A stretch of DNA of 64,000 nt from Shewanella fidelis ATCC BAA-318 (GCF_000518605.1 NZ_KI912462.1:46528-110527); one strand, 5' to 3'. Shown: positions 8,749 to 17,721, numbered from the stretch's first letter. Made by a program: numbers and translations. Notes: generated by a model not told the origin, from the sequence alone.

Positions 8749-9588
8749 ATGCCAACTTGCGAGCAGCCAAAAGCTGAAAAGTTAGACCCTGAACACGTAA
8801 ACTCTACCCAGTCACACAATGAAAAGTTACCCTCAAAAATGCTAAAACCTATCTTAGTTCAAGGCGCGATGGACGTTGAAGTCGAGACCCTCGTTGCCGC
8901 CCTAAACGATGTACAACAAAAAACATTTGGTTCGTGGACATTCTGGCAAGGCCTATTAGATGGCTACCCAGTTGTGGTGTCGCGCACCGAGATTGGTTTG
9001 GCTAACGCCGCCGCATCTACCACCCTTGGTATTGAGCACTTCCAGCCAAGAGCTATCATCAATCAGGGCACCTCTGGTGGCCACGATCCTAAGCTTTACC
9101 GCTCTGATATCGTCATTGGTGAAACCAGCTTTAACATGGGCGCTTACAAAATCGAGTTCGTAGAAAAAGGCCAAGGCATCCACCCTACGACTTGGCAGAA
9201 CTTCGATATGCCAATGTACCTGCGTGAAAACGGTGTGGTGGTTGAGCACAATCACTTTAAAGCTGACCCTAAGCTTGTTGAAGTTGCCCTGTCGCAAGCC
9301 AGCAGTTACAGCCATGGCAAAGTGGTTGTAGGAAGAATTGGTAGCTGTGATGAATGGAACCGCGAAGTTGACCGTATTAACTGGTTCCACGAAACCATGG
9401 GTACCTCAGTTGAAGAGATGGAAACCTCTGCGGCTGCGCAAGTTGCCGAAGCTTACAAGCTGCCTTTTGTGAGTATTCGCGTACTGTCTAATACCGACCA
9501 ACATAAACAAGAGTTTGAGCCACAAACGGCTATTGACTGTCAGGTTTATGTGCTTGATGTCATTAAGGCATTAATTAAGACCTTTTAA
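8749..9588 (+). CDS. MTA/SAH nucleosidase-like (Pfs superfamily) purine nucleosidase
   Basis: The fold-defining motifs of 5'-methylthioadenosine/SAH nucleosidase are present: GAMDVEVE near the N-terminus (with the glutamate matching E. coli Pfs Glu12), NQGTSGG in the nucleoside pocket and [12 protein letters not shown] at the ribose site. The catalytic aspartate of the Pfs motif SDVAD appears as asparagine here (SNTDQ). In related phosphorylases Asn at this place goes with 6-oxopurines, so the substrate may not be an adenosine. The start is uncertain: ATG 8839 would begin right at the first strand and give 249 aa, while ATG 8749 and TTG 8734 add an unassigned N-terminus. A nucleoside transporter follows. 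Confidence 0.82.
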   Translation: MPTCEQPKAEKLDPEHVNSTQSHNEKLPSKMLKPILVQGAMDVEVETLVAALNDVQQKTFGSWTFWQGLLDGYPVVVSRTEIGLANAAASTTLGIEHFQPRAIINQGTSGGHDPKLYRSDIVIGETSFNMGAYKIEFVEKGQGIHPTTWQNFDMPMYLRENGVVVEHNHFKADPKLVEVALSQASSYSHGKVVVGRIGSCDEWNREVDRINWFHETMGTSVEEMETSAAAQVAEAYKLPFVSIRVLSNTDQHKQEFEPQTAIDCQVYVLDVIKALIKTF

Positions 9589-9612
9589 AACCAGTAAAAA
9601 ACGAATAAGAGA

Positions 9613-9635
9613 CGGGAATAACACTGCTATTCCCG
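9613..9635. terminator. Hairpin after the nucleosidase gene
   Basis: CGGGAATA and TATTCCCG form a perfect 8-bp stem with a 7-base loop, 25 bases after the stop codon. There is no T run, so it may be a weak terminator or an RNA-protecting hairpin between this gene and the transporter. Confidence 0.45.
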
Positions 9636-9716
9636 CCCGCTTTCGCTCGCTTTTAAAACGTTAATTTGATGCTTATTCGCACTAAAAAGTGTTTATAGGT
9701 TGTTTTATCCATTGGG

Positions 9717-9736
9717 GGAGAAAACTCGCTTTCTCC
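9717..9736 (+). other. Leader hairpin before the nucleoside transporter
   Basis: GGAGAAA, loop ACTCGC and TTTCTCC form a 7-bp stem that ends 33 bases before the transporter ATG. It would lie in the 5' untranslated RNA. No known riboswitch class is recognised. Confidence 0.35.
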
Positions 9737-9769
9737 TTTCATCAACTTAGATAGTAATAGACAAATTCA

Positions 9770-11038
9770 ATGCAAATTTTAATCAGTATTGTTGGCATCA
9801 TCGCCATTCTTGCCGTGGCGTTTTTGGCCTCTGAAAACCGTAAAGCCATTAACTACCGCACTGTGGGTATGGCATTTTTACTGCAATTAGTCATGGGTGC
9901 GTTCGTCATCTACTCGTCGTTTGGCCAAGCCGTTATTTTTAATATGGCAGAAGCAGTTTCAACCGTGATTGGTTACAGCAACCAAGGTATGTCGTTTATG
10001 TTCGGCGGCCTGGTTAGCGACAAGATGTATGAGTTATTTGGCTCTGGCGGCTTTGTACTTGCATTTAAAGTACTGCCAATTATTGTGTTTTTCTCGGCCA
10101 TTTCTGCGGTGCTTTATTACCTAGGCATTATGCAATGGGTGGTGCGCATTGTGGGTGGTGCTCTGCAAAAAATCCTTAATACCAGCAAGGCAGAGTCTAT
10201 GTCTGCTAGCGCTAACATCTTCTTAGGTGTGACTGAAGCGCCGCTGTTAATTAAGCCTTATATGCCAAAAATGACCCGTGCAGAATTGTTTGCAGTAATG
10301 TGTGGTGGTTTAGCGTCAATTGCCGGCACTATGCTAGCGGGTTACGCTCAGCTCGGCATTAAGATGGAGTACCTGTTAGCAGCCTCATTTATGGCGGCGC
10401 CAGGTGGTCTATTGTTCGCTAAATTGTTGATCCCACAAACTGAAAAAGTAGAAGATGAAAGCTTAGCGGTCGTTGAAGAAAATCCACCAGCTAACATTAT
10501 TGATGCGGCAACAACCGGTACCATGAACGGTTTATCTCTCGCCATGGCTGTAGGCGCTATGCTGTTTGCTTTTGTCAGCTTAGTGGCATTAATGAACGGT
10601 ATGTTGGGTGGCATTGGTAACTGGTTTGGTATTGATGGCCTTAGCCTACAAATGATTTTAGGTTATCTGTTTGCGCCTATTGCTTGGTTGATGGGTGTAG
10701 CTTGGGATGAAGCACTATTAGCGGGTTCTTTCATCGGCCAAAAGATTGTCATCAACGAGTTCTTTGCTTATATCAATCTAGCACCTTACCTAACGGGTGA
10801 CATGATTGTTGAATCAACTGGCTTGCCGATGTCTGAGCGCACTCAAGTGATCCTATCATTCGCACTGTGTGGCTTTGCTAACTTAGGTACGGTAGCGATT
10901 GCGATTGCTGGTATTGGTGGTTTGGTGCCTGAGCGTCGCTCTGAAATTGCATCACTTGGCTTAAAAGCACTGTTCGCTGGTATCTTGTCTAACCTAATGG
11001 CGGCAACGATTGCGGGCTTGTTTATGAGCTTTGTTTAA
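9770..11038 (+). CDS. NupC-family concentrative nucleoside transporter
   Basis: This 422-aa integral membrane protein has the concentrative nucleoside transporter pattern. N-terminal helices are followed by the region with GVTEAPLLIKPY, then GTMNGLSLAMAVGAM and AWDEALLAGSFIGQKIVINEF, and a C-terminal repeat ending in ALCGFANLGTVAIAIAG. It would import nucleosides with Na+ or H+. The preceding gene encodes a purine nucleosidase-like enzyme, so the two probably serve purine salvage together, although 181 bp and two hairpins separate them. A strong terminator follows. Confidence 0.93.
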   Translation: MQILISIVGIIAILAVAFLASENRKAINYRTVGMAFLLQLVMGAFVIYSSFGQAVIFNMAEAVSTVIGYSNQGMSFMFGGLVSDKMYELFGSGGFVLAFKVLPIIVFFSAISAVLYYLGIMQWVVRIVGGALQKILNTSKAESMSASANIFLGVTEAPLLIKPYMPKMTRAELFAVMCGGLASIAGTMLAGYAQLGIKMEYLLAASFMAAPGGLLFAKLLIPQTEKVEDESLAVVEENPPANIIDAATTGTMNGLSLAMAVGAMLFAFVSLVALMNGMLGGIGNWFGIDGLSLQMILGYLFAPIAWLMGVAWDEALLAGSFIGQKIVINEFFAYINLAPYLTGDMIVESTGLPMSERTQVILSFALCGFANLGTVAIAIAGIGGLVPERRSEIASLGLKALFAGILSNLMAATIAGLFMSFV

Positions 11039-11064
11039 TCCGCTCATGACATACGCTAACTAAA

Positions 11065-11109
11065 AAACAGGCCCATTTGGCGAGTTGCCAAATGGGCCTG
11101 TTTGTTTTT
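11065..11109. terminator. Bidirectional terminator
   Basis: AACAGGCCCATTTGGC, loop GAGTT and GCCAAATGGGCCTGTT form a 16-bp stem flanked by a T run on one strand and an A run on the other. It separates the transporter from the convergent GntR gene and can serve both. Confidence 0.93.
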
Positions 11110-11161
11110 GTAAAGCTTAACTTTAGCGATTAGCCAGCTTAAAGATGGCTAATATTCTATG

Positions 11162-11809
11162 CTAATTGGTTTGCACTGCAGCGCTGCGGAACATTGGGGT
11201 AATATTATCCCTTGCTTGTTCTGCTGCCATAACAGCATTACCTGAACAGATCGCTTGCACTAAAGCCTGATGGCTAGAAGCGCTATCTGATAAGTCATAA
11301 TCTTGATGTGTTAGCGCAATATACGCCTGCAATGGGTAAAGTATTTGCTTGTATTGATTGAGCATGCGCGCACTGCCGCAGATCTCAACTATCAGCAGAT
11401 GTAACTGCCAGTCCATCTCACTAATACGACGAGTATCGTCACCATGTTGTAAACACAGCAATTGGTATTCTTGGAAAAAGTCAGCTAAACGGCGCTTATC
11501 ATCACTACTGGCCCACTTAGCGGCCATAGCTGCGGCCTCACCTTCTAGTGCTAAACGCATGTGGTATAGCTCCCACAAGTCTTGCTCGTTTACCTCTACC
11601 ACTTGCCAGCCTGAATAGGGCTTTTGGATCACTAATCCGTCGTTGACCAATGAATTTAAAGCCATGCGCACTGTGCTGCGCGATAGCTCTAGCTCTTTGG
11701 CTAAGGCACTTTCCACCAGCTTTGCGCCTAACTTGATATGGCCTTCCAATATGTGGCTACGCAAATAGCGAATGGCTTGTGACTCTACACTTTCTTTGGT
11801 GATTTTCAT
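11162..11809 (-). CDS. GntR-family (FadR/FCD) transcription regulator
   Basis: This is a 215-aa protein with an N-terminal winged helix-turn-helix (about residues 8-70, including ESALAKELELSRSTVRMALN) and a C-terminal all-helical FCD ligand-binding domain (about 80-205). Members usually sense small organic acids and control their catabolism. Upstream of its start is a perfect palindrome at 11854-11872, a likely autoregulatory site. It is the outermost gene of a set on the minus strand that includes a LysR regulator and a split UxaA-type lyase, and probably controls that locus. The effector is unknown. Confidence 0.9.
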   Translation of the reverse strand: MKITKESVESQAIRYLRSHILEGHIKLGAKLVESALAKELELSRSTVRMALNSLVNDGLVIQKPYSGWQVVEVNEQDLWELYHMRLALEGEAAAMAAKWASSDDKRRLADFFQEYQLLCLQHGDDTRRISEMDWQLHLLIVEICGSARMLNQYKQILYPLQAYIALTHQDYDLSDSASSHQALVQAICSGNAVMAAEQARDNITPMFRSAAVQTN

Positions 11810-11853
11810 GTTGGTTACTGCTGGCTCAAATCGTGAGTAGTTATCATGGTAAA

Positions 11854-11872
11854 TAATTCAACAATTGAATTA
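11854..11872. promoter_or_regulatory. Palindromic operator candidate of the GntR gene
   Basis: TAATTCAA-CAA-TTGAATTA has perfect 8-bp arms with a 3-bp spacer. It lies 45 bp upstream of the GntR-family start codon and downstream of the LysR gene. The size fits a winged-helix dimer site. The same 8-3-8 layout with spacer CAA appears at 14410-14428. Confidence 0.55.
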
Positions 11873-11890
11873 AACTCGACTAATGTCGGG

Positions 11891-12796
11891 TTAATCCAAT
11901 ACCGCTTGGCGCACAAACTCCATAAAGTTAATGGCATGGGGTGATAAGGCTTTATTTTTGCGAGTTAGAATATAATACGCGCGCTGATGGCGCACTTTTA
12001 ACTCTGGAAACGGCATCACCAAACGCCCATCTGCCAGTTCCTCTTGGATCTGCTGGTAGGCACACACAGCCACACCAAGCCCGCTCATCGCAAGCGACAT
12101 AACCACTTGGCTTTCACTGGCATAATGGCACTTTTGCAGCTCTAACTTTGCCACTGGATAGTAGTCAAGCCAGTAACGCCAGTCGAAGTTATCGCGGTCA
12201 TGAATAATACTGGCATTGGCTAAGTCTGCCGGTACAGTTAACGGTTTGCGCTTTAAATACTCAGGCGAACAAACTGGCACGTAATCTAAGCTACATAGAA
12301 ATTGCGAATCAAAGCCTTCCCATTCACCGTCGCCCCACTTAATAGCCAATTCGGTTTGCGGTAAAAAATCAAAGTGATTGGTGGTCAGCATTTGACCGAC
12401 TAGTAACTTAGGGTATTTGGCTAGAAACTTAGGCAGTAACTTGCTGATCACTTGCCGGCTAAATACCGGCTCCATTTCAATGTGCAGTGTATAGTGATCA
12501 GCATCGTTGTGGAAACCGTCAACCACGCCCATTAATTCTTGGATAGGTTGGTTAATTTGCCGCAGTAAACGCTGGCCGTCTTCTGTCAGCTGGATCTGTC
12601 TACCACCCCGATAAAATAGCTTAGTACGCAACACGGCCTCAAGCTTAGCAACCTGTTGACTAATGGCCGATTGTGTTAAACACAGCTCGCGGCTAGCCTC
12701 GGTAAAGCTTTGTTTATCGGCCACCGCTTTGAATGCCATAAACCAAGATAACTGCGGTAAGCGGGCACCTGTTGAACTAACTTGAGTGGTATTCAT
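11891..12796 (-). CDS. LysR-family transcription regulator (GcvA-like)
   Basis: This is a 301-aa LysR-type regulator. The helix-turn-helix is at about residues 18-78 and contains SFTEASRELCLTQSAISQQV; the following periplasmic-binding-like effector domain fills the rest. The sequence style (RLPQLSWFMAFKAVADKQSF) is that of the GcvA subgroup. It lies between the GntR gene and the lyase large-subunit gene, all on the minus strand, and probably regulates this locus. The effector is not identifiable. Confidence 0.92.
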   Translation of the reverse strand: MNTTQVSSTGARLPQLSWFMAFKAVADKQSFTEASRELCLTQSAISQQVAKLEAVLRTKLFYRGGRQIQLTEDGQRLLRQINQPIQELMGVVDGFHNDADHYTLHIEMEPVFSRQVISKLLPKFLAKYPKLLVGQMLTTNHFDFLPQTELAIKWGDGEWEGFDSQFLCSLDYVPVCSPEYLKRKPLTVPADLANASIIHDRDNFDWRYWLDYYPVAKLELQKCHYASESQVVMSLAMSGLGVAVCAYQQIQEELADGRLVMPFPELKVRHQRAYYILTRKNKALSPHAINFMEFVRQAVLD

Positions 12797-12879
12797 AACA
12801 TCCTGCGTTTGGTAAGCCCCTATAGTGCTATTTATATAGGGGCGTTGCTTAACTCGCCACAGTTATCTCATGGCTAGCA

Positions 12880-14061
12880 TTAACAATTAGGCTTAAAACG
12901 GAGTACAGTTTCTAAGCGCTGATCTTTTTGATAAAGGCTACAGTAGCTATAACCAAACTCTTCAATATTGGTTTGTTGCCCTTGGGCAACTTGGCTAACT
13001 TTAGCAACGATGCGTTCAGCTACACTTTCTACACCTTCTTCGGCGCGCATGATACCAGAAGCGTCAATATCTATATCTTCATTTAGTAAATATTGGTTAC
13101 CGCTCACACGGATCACCGGCACGATAGGGTTATTAAAGCCTGCGCCGCCAGTTGTCCATAAAATCAGATGCGCGCCCAAAGCGGCAAAGTGCATACCTGC
13201 GCTACCACATAAGTGAGTGGCTTCTGATAGGTAGAATCCTGGCTGAGTTGGTTTTTCATGTATTAGGTGGTTTATCTGCAACACACCTTGAATTGGCCGA
13301 GTACCGGTTTTGCTCAATGCACCAAACGACTTTTCTTCTAACGTTGTTAATCCACCAACACTGTTACCAATACTCATGGTTTCTACTTCTGCACCATCGA
13401 CATGCCAGCGTGCTTCTTCTTCATGGATTAAGCGCTCTAGTTTATCGGCTACTTCTGGCGATACTGCGCGCTGACGTAAAATCGCTTCGCAGCCCACCAG
13501 CTCAATCAGTTCACCGGCAATAGCAGTCGCGCCCAAATCCACTAGTGTATCGACCGCGCGGCCAACACTTGGGTTAGAGGCAATACCCGAACTGGTATCT
13601 GACCCGCCACACTTCACACCAATAACGAGATCTGAAATCGGCGTTTCTACTCGCGGCGCTGCATTGGCGGCTTGCTGTAGCTCTTGTGCTAACGCTTTAC
13701 CTTGGTTAATAGTAGCGCGAGTACCTTGTTGCTTCATACATACCAGTGAAAATGCAGCGCGGCCCGTTGTGCGAATTGGCGCTGCTACAATTTCAGGATC
13801 GATACTGCCACAGCCCATAGCCAGCACCAACACACCTGCCACATTGGGGTTATTACCCGTGTGGATCATGGTGTTGATCATCTCTTCGTTGCCGCCATAC
13901 ATACAGGTGTTGTAGTTGGTGACCACTATGCCATTATCAATACTGTCAGCAATAGCACGGGCAATGCCCTCACAGCATTCATCAACGGCCATAATCAATA
14001 CATGATTACGAATACCTACGCTGCCGTCAGCGCGACCAAATCCCATAAACGTGTTCATCAT
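12880..14061 (-). CDS. UxaA-family lyase, large subunit (altronate dehydratase or SuyB-like)
   Basis: The 393-aa product matches the C-terminal catalytic part of the altronate/galactarate dehydratase family: GSVGIRNHVLIM near the N-terminus, NYNTCMYGG, IGVKCGGSDTSSGIASNPSVG in the middle and LWTTGGAGFNNPIVPVIRVSGN toward the end. The SAF domain normally fused at the N-terminus is encoded separately by the gene just upstream, whose stop overlaps this start by 4 bp. A two-gene arrangement of similar sizes is known for (R)-sulfolactate sulfo-lyase SuyAB, so the leaving group could be water or sulfite. The substrate is undetermined. Confidence 0.88.
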   Translation of the reverse strand: MMNTFMGFGRADGSVGIRNHVLIMAVDECCEGIARAIADSIDNGIVVTNYNTCMYGGNEEMINTMIHTGNNPNVAGVLVLAMGCGSIDPEIVAAPIRTTGRAAFSLVCMKQQGTRATINQGKALAQELQQAANAAPRVETPISDLVIGVKCGGSDTSSGIASNPSVGRAVDTLVDLGATAIAGELIELVGCEAILRQRAVSPEVADKLERLIHEEEARWHVDGAEVETMSIGNSVGGLTTLEEKSFGALSKTGTRPIQGVLQINHLIHEKPTQPGFYLSEATHLCGSAGMHFAALGAHLILWTTGGAGFNNPIVPVIRVSGNQYLLNEDIDIDASGIMRAEEGVESVAERIVAKVSQVAQGQQTNIEEFGYSYCSLYQKDQRLETVLRFKPNC

Positions 14062-14393
14062 GCTTGTTCAATCCGCATCTGTTTAATAATTTCTTCAATG
14101 ATATTGTCTGGAATATCGAGGCGTTGGCTACGCACATTTTGCACATGCACTAGCTCGCCGCGAGGAATTGGCATAATCGCTAAACCAATTGGATAACTTG
14201 CTTTAGTAATAAGCTGTTTGTCAGCAATATCACTCAGCGCAACCTTATTACCAAAACTAATAGCTTGTAGGCAGCGAACGCTATCAATCACTTGGTTATT
14301 GGCGGAGATGATTTCTATCTCGTCTCCCTTAACAGCATCAACCAGCAAAGTGGCTACGTTGTCGCTTGGGTCGAGTTGAATGGCTTTCTTCAT
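14058..14393 (-). CDS. UxaA-family lyase, small SAF-domain subunit
   Basis: This 111-aa protein has the SAF-domain pattern of altronate dehydratase N-termini: DNVATLLVDAVKGDEI, an ISFGNKVAL core and YPIGLAIMPIPRGELVHVQNVRSQR at the end. It would form the small subunit of a split UxaA or SuyAB-type lyase with the gene that follows at a 4-bp overlap (ATGA), which indicates coupled translation. A palindrome lies 16-35 bp upstream of its start. Confidence 0.85.
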   Translation of the reverse strand: MKKAIQLDPSDNVATLLVDAVKGDEIEIISANNQVIDSVRCLQAISFGNKVALSDIADKQLITKASYPIGLAIMPIPRGELVHVQNVRSQRLDIPDNIIEEIIKQMRIEQA

Positions 14394-14409
14394 ATTGGCT
14401 CAAATCAAA

Positions 14410-14428
14410 TTGTAGGACAATCCGACAA
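14410..14428. promoter_or_regulatory. Palindromic operator candidate before the lyase genes
   Basis: TTGTAGGA-CAA-TCCGACAA pairs at 7 of 8 positions and has the same 8-3-8 geometry and spacer as the palindrome upstream of the GntR gene, although the arms differ. It lies in the leader of the split-lyase operon. A regulator-binding role is inferred. Confidence 0.45.
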
Positions 14429-14914
14429 TTTATCGATTTTTATTGATTACGCAATCTGCAAATGAACATTTTGCGCACGCTTACCACGCCACATATTACG
14501 AAATGTGATACAGCATCCATTTTAAGTGCTATCTGTTTTACTCATAACAGCAGCTAATGAGTTGACTGCTGCTATTTAAATTAATCTTGGCAAACTGCTT
14601 TAACTCGGTTTTTCGGCCAACAAAAGGCGACGCATGCCTCACTATTTCATCTGTACACCAAACAAGCTGTTAACAGCTAACACAGCCCCTCAACCTCGCG
14701 CGATAAATAACTACATATCGATTAATGTTTCCGCAATCACGCAGCTAAAAGTACCTAAGTGATCTAGCTCTTAGTATTACGTTTGCTAATAGCTAAATAA
14801 GTTTTTATTGTTGTCACTTTCTGCATATCTGGCCGAAAATCCGCCCGAATAAAATTACCCGTGCGGTTTACCCCAAGATGTAAATTGCACGACCACTTTA
14901 GTAAGGATGTAGTC
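14429..14914. other. Divergent intergenic region with a CRP-like site
   Basis: This is a non-coding region of about 490 bp between the split-lyase genes (minus strand) and the BCCT transporter (plus strand). At 14758-14773, AGTGATCTAGCTCTTA matches the CRP consensus TGTGATCTAGATCACA at 12 of 16 positions. Also visible is CAGCAG...CTGCTG around 14551-14575. A divergent promoter pair is expected here. Confidence 0.45.
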
Positions 14915-16522
14915 GTGACAGATATAACAGCGGCACCGGCAGCAGAACCAACTGCGCCCCAGCAATCCCCAGCTCAAAACAATAAAGGGCAAAATGAAAA
15001 AGTTCAAAACGACAAACTGCTGATCTCGGTCAGTTTGGCCGTTGTATTTGCTGTTGTATTGATGTTGGTGTTTAACCCTGATCAAGTACAAGCTGCAGGC
15101 AAAACAGCCTTTGCTGCACTAACCAATACCTTTGGTTCATTCATCCAGCTATTTGCTTTTGCTTCTGTATGTACCATGTTGTACATCGCTGCAAGCCGTT
15201 ACGGCACTATCAAACTTGGTGCTGGCGCACCTGAATACAGCAACATGAGCTGGTTGTTCATGTTTATCTGTGCAGGTCTTGGTTCAGCGACCATGTACTG
15301 GGCGTTTATGGAATGGGCTTACTACTACAATGGTATTGGTCTAAACATCGAAGCACAAAGTAACGAAGCGCTACGCACTAGCTTGTCGTACGTGATGTTC
15401 CACTGGGGCATTACGCCTTGGGCTATCTATGGTTTGGCGTCTATCGCAATGGCGTACCACTTCCATGTTAACCGTGCTAAAGGTCTTAACCTATCATCGT
15501 TAATGGTGTCTATTCTTGGTATGAAAGAAGACAGCACTGCTAGCCGTGTTTTAGGTCGCACGTTAGATCTTATCTTCCTATTCGCAACGTTTGGCGGTCT
15601 TATCTTAACCACAACCGTTACCGTTAACACGGTATCGACTGGTTTTGCAGAACTGTTTGGCATGGAAAATACCTTCATGATGAAGACCATCCTGCTAGCA
15701 CTGATCACCCTAACCTTTACCCTAAGCTCTTACATTGGTATTGCTGAAGGTCTACAAAAAATCGCTCACGCAGCATGTGGTATGTGTTTTGTGTTTGCAC
15801 TTATCGTACTCGTGCTTGGCGACACAGGTTTTATTGTTGACTTCTTTGTTAACTCACTCGGTCTAACTTTAAGCAACTTCGTTGAGATGAGCCTATTTAC
15901 TGACGCGACTAATGGCGGCACCTTCAACAAAGATTGGACAGTGTTCTACTGGTTATACTGGTTCACGTATACGCCTGCGGTAGCTATCTTCGTTACTCGT
16001 ATCTCTAAAGGTCGCTCAATTCGTCAGGTGGTTTTAGGTCTTATCGCCGGTGGTTGCGCAGGTTGTTGGTTCTTCTTTGGTGCACTAACAGGTTACTCTG
16101 TTGACGCTATGGTTGACGGCGTGGTGAACGCACCTGCATTGCTAAACACTGCAACTGGTGACATAGCTGTAGCTCAGCTTATTGCTAACCTACCGTTTGG
16201 TACCATCTTGTCAGTATTCTATTTCGTACTAATGATGTTGTTCCTTGCTTCTCACTTAGATGCGACTGCATTCACCGTAGCTGCAGTAAGTACTAAGAAC
16301 CTAAAACAAGGCCAAGATCCAAGCCGTGAACTACGTGTGTTCTGGTGTGTAATGCTAAGTTTATTACCGCTAGCAATGCTGTATATCAATGCCTCTTTAG
16401 ATACATTGAAAACTGCTGTAACCCTAACAGCTGCGCCATTTGTCATCGTACTAATGCTATGTATGTTCGGTTTAAAGAAATTCCTGTCAAACCACAAGTT
16501 TGATGACTGTGCTGAGAAATAA
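14915..16522 (+). CDS. BCCT-family transporter
   Basis: This is a membrane protein of about 535 aa in the betaine/choline/carnitine transporter family with about 12 predicted helices. The TM4 motif WAFMEWAYY keeps the W-x4-W-x2-Y pattern of the betaine aromatic box; the TM8 motif FYWLYWFTYTP has tyrosine where BetP has two of its tryptophans, so the substrate may differ from betaine. I chose GTG 14915 because AAGGA lies 7 bases upstream; GTG 14861 would add 18 residues with no ribosome site. It is cotranscribed with the enolase-superfamily gene, 3 bp away. Confidence 0.9.
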   Translation: MTDITAAPAAEPTAPQQSPAQNNKGQNEKVQNDKLLISVSLAVVFAVVLMLVFNPDQVQAAGKTAFAALTNTFGSFIQLFAFASVCTMLYIAASRYGTIKLGAGAPEYSNMSWLFMFICAGLGSATMYWAFMEWAYYYNGIGLNIEAQSNEALRTSLSYVMFHWGITPWAIYGLASIAMAYHFHVNRAKGLNLSSLMVSILGMKEDSTASRVLGRTLDLIFLFATFGGLILTTTVTVNTVSTGFAELFGMENTFMMKTILLALITLTFTLSSYIGIAEGLQKIAHAACGMCFVFALIVLVLGDTGFIVDFFVNSLGLTLSNFVEMSLFTDATNGGTFNKDWTVFYWLYWFTYTPAVAIFVTRISKGRSIRQVVLGLIAGGCAGCWFFFGALTGYSVDAMVDGVVNAPALLNTATGDIAVAQLIANLPFGTILSVFYFVLMMLFLASHLDATAFTVAAVSTKNLKQGQDPSRELRVFWCVMLSLLPLAMLYINASLDTLKTAVTLTAAPFVIVLMLCMFGLKKFLSNHKFDDCAEK

Positions 16523-16525
16523 ATC

Positions 16526-17647
16526 ATGTTAAAAATTACCGATATTGAAGTGATCCACCTACGCGTTCCAGCAATGGATGCTGACTGTGAATGGGGTGAA
16601 GACGCCGTCATCGTTAAGGTACACACTGATAAAGGTATTGTGGGTGTTGGCGAAGCTGACTCTAGCCCACTAGTGGTTCAAGCTTGTATCGAAGCGCCAC
16701 AAACTAACTTTTACTGCAACGGCCTTAAGCGTCTGTTGATCGGTGAAAACGCGCTAGAAATTGAGCGTCTGTGGAACAAGATGTACTGGGGCTCTAACTA
16801 CATGGGTCGTCGCGGTGCAGGTATTCACGCCATTAGTGCCATCGACATCGCTCTGTGGGATATCGCAGGTCAGTTCTACGGTGTGCCTGTACACACGCTA
16901 CTAGGCGGTAAGTACCGTGAAAAGATCCGTTGTTACGGTACTTTCATTCCGGCTGATAAGCCTGAAGATAACGTAGCGATTGTACAGGGCTTAAAAGACC
17001 AAGGTTTTACTAGCATTAAGTTTGGCGGCGGCGTGATGGGCGATGACCCAGACACAGATTACGCTATCGTTAAAGCGGTACGTGAAGCAGCAGGTCCAGA
17101 GATGGAAGTGCAGATCGACCTAGCCTCTAAATGGCACACCTGTGGTCATTCAGCCATGATGGCAAAACGCCTAGAAGCGTTTAACCTCAACTGGATTGAA
17201 GAGCCGGTATTGGCAGACAGCTTGATCAGCTATGAGAAGCTATCACGCCAAGTATCACAAAAGATCGCTGGCGGTGAATCACTAACAACTCGTTACGAGT
17301 TCCAAGAGTTCATCACTAAGTCGAATGCCGATATTGTGCAGCCAGACATCACTCGTTGTGGTGGTATTTCTGAAATGAAGAAGATCTACGATATCGCGCA
17401 AATGAACGGTACTCAATTGATCCCACACGGTTTCAGCACAGGTATTTTGTTGCATGCGTCAGTGCACTTCTTAGCAGCTTGTGAACACGGCACGCTAATG
17501 GAGTTCTCACAAAGCAGCAGCCCACTGTTCACTAGCTTAGTGAAAAACCAGCTGCAGTTCGACAACGGCTATGTTGCTGTGTGTGACAAACCTGGTTTAG
17601 GCATCGAGCTAGACGAAGAGTTAATTGCTAAATATCGTGTAAATTAA
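16526..17647 (+). CDS. Enolase-superfamily (mandelate racemase group) enzyme
   Basis: This 373-aa enzyme has the mandelate racemase/muconate lactonizing fold. Predicted metal ligands are D198 (QIDLASKW), E225 (IEEP) and E251 (GGES); the general-acid/base dyad is D274 (QPDITRCGG) with H301 (IPHGFSTG); the lysine of the second strand is K165 in IKFGGGVMG. These features support proton abstraction next to a carboxylate, as in acid-sugar dehydratases or racemases/epimerases. The gene lies 3 bp after the BCCT transporter, so it probably acts on the imported compound. Its exact reaction cannot be read from sequence. Confidence 0.9.
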   Translation: MLKITDIEVIHLRVPAMDADCEWGEDAVIVKVHTDKGIVGVGEADSSPLVVQACIEAPQTNFYCNGLKRLLIGENALEIERLWNKMYWGSNYMGRRGAGIHAISAIDIALWDIAGQFYGVPVHTLLGGKYREKIRCYGTFIPADKPEDNVAIVQGLKDQGFTSIKFGGGVMGDDPDTDYAIVKAVREAAGPEMEVQIDLASKWHTCGHSAMMAKRLEAFNLNWIEEPVLADSLISYEKLSRQVSQKIAGGESLTTRYEFQEFITKSNADIVQPDITRCGGISEMKKIYDIAQMNGTQLIPHGFSTGILLHASVHFLAACEHGTLMEFSQSSSPLFTSLVKNQLQFDNGYVAVCDKPGLGIELDEELIAKYRVN

Positions 17648-17688
17648 TCAATCGCTTTAAGCTCGTTCAACTGAGTGACTAAAATAAC

Positions 17689-17721
17689 AATGCCAGTAAG
17701 CTAAGCTTACTGGCATTTTTT
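17689..17721 (+). terminator. Terminator after the BCCT-enolase operon
   Basis: AATGCCAGTAAGC, loop TAA and GCTTACTGGCATT form a 13-bp stem followed by a run of T. It starts about 40 bases after the stop codon. Confidence 0.93.

Noticed and set aside
8538-8777. 79-codon frame upstream of the nucleosidase gene
   Set aside because: No recognisable features and a composition like the surrounding non-coding sequence.
8956-9390. 144-codon minus-strand frame inside the nucleosidase gene
   Set aside because: It is a shadow of the clearly conserved gene on the other strand.
9661-9700. CRP site before the nucleoside transporter
   Set aside because: Only one arm (TTTGA) fits; the second arm does not match TCACA.
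13152-13523. 123-codon plus-strand frame in the lyase gene
   Set aside because: Shadow of the minus-strand UxaA-family gene.
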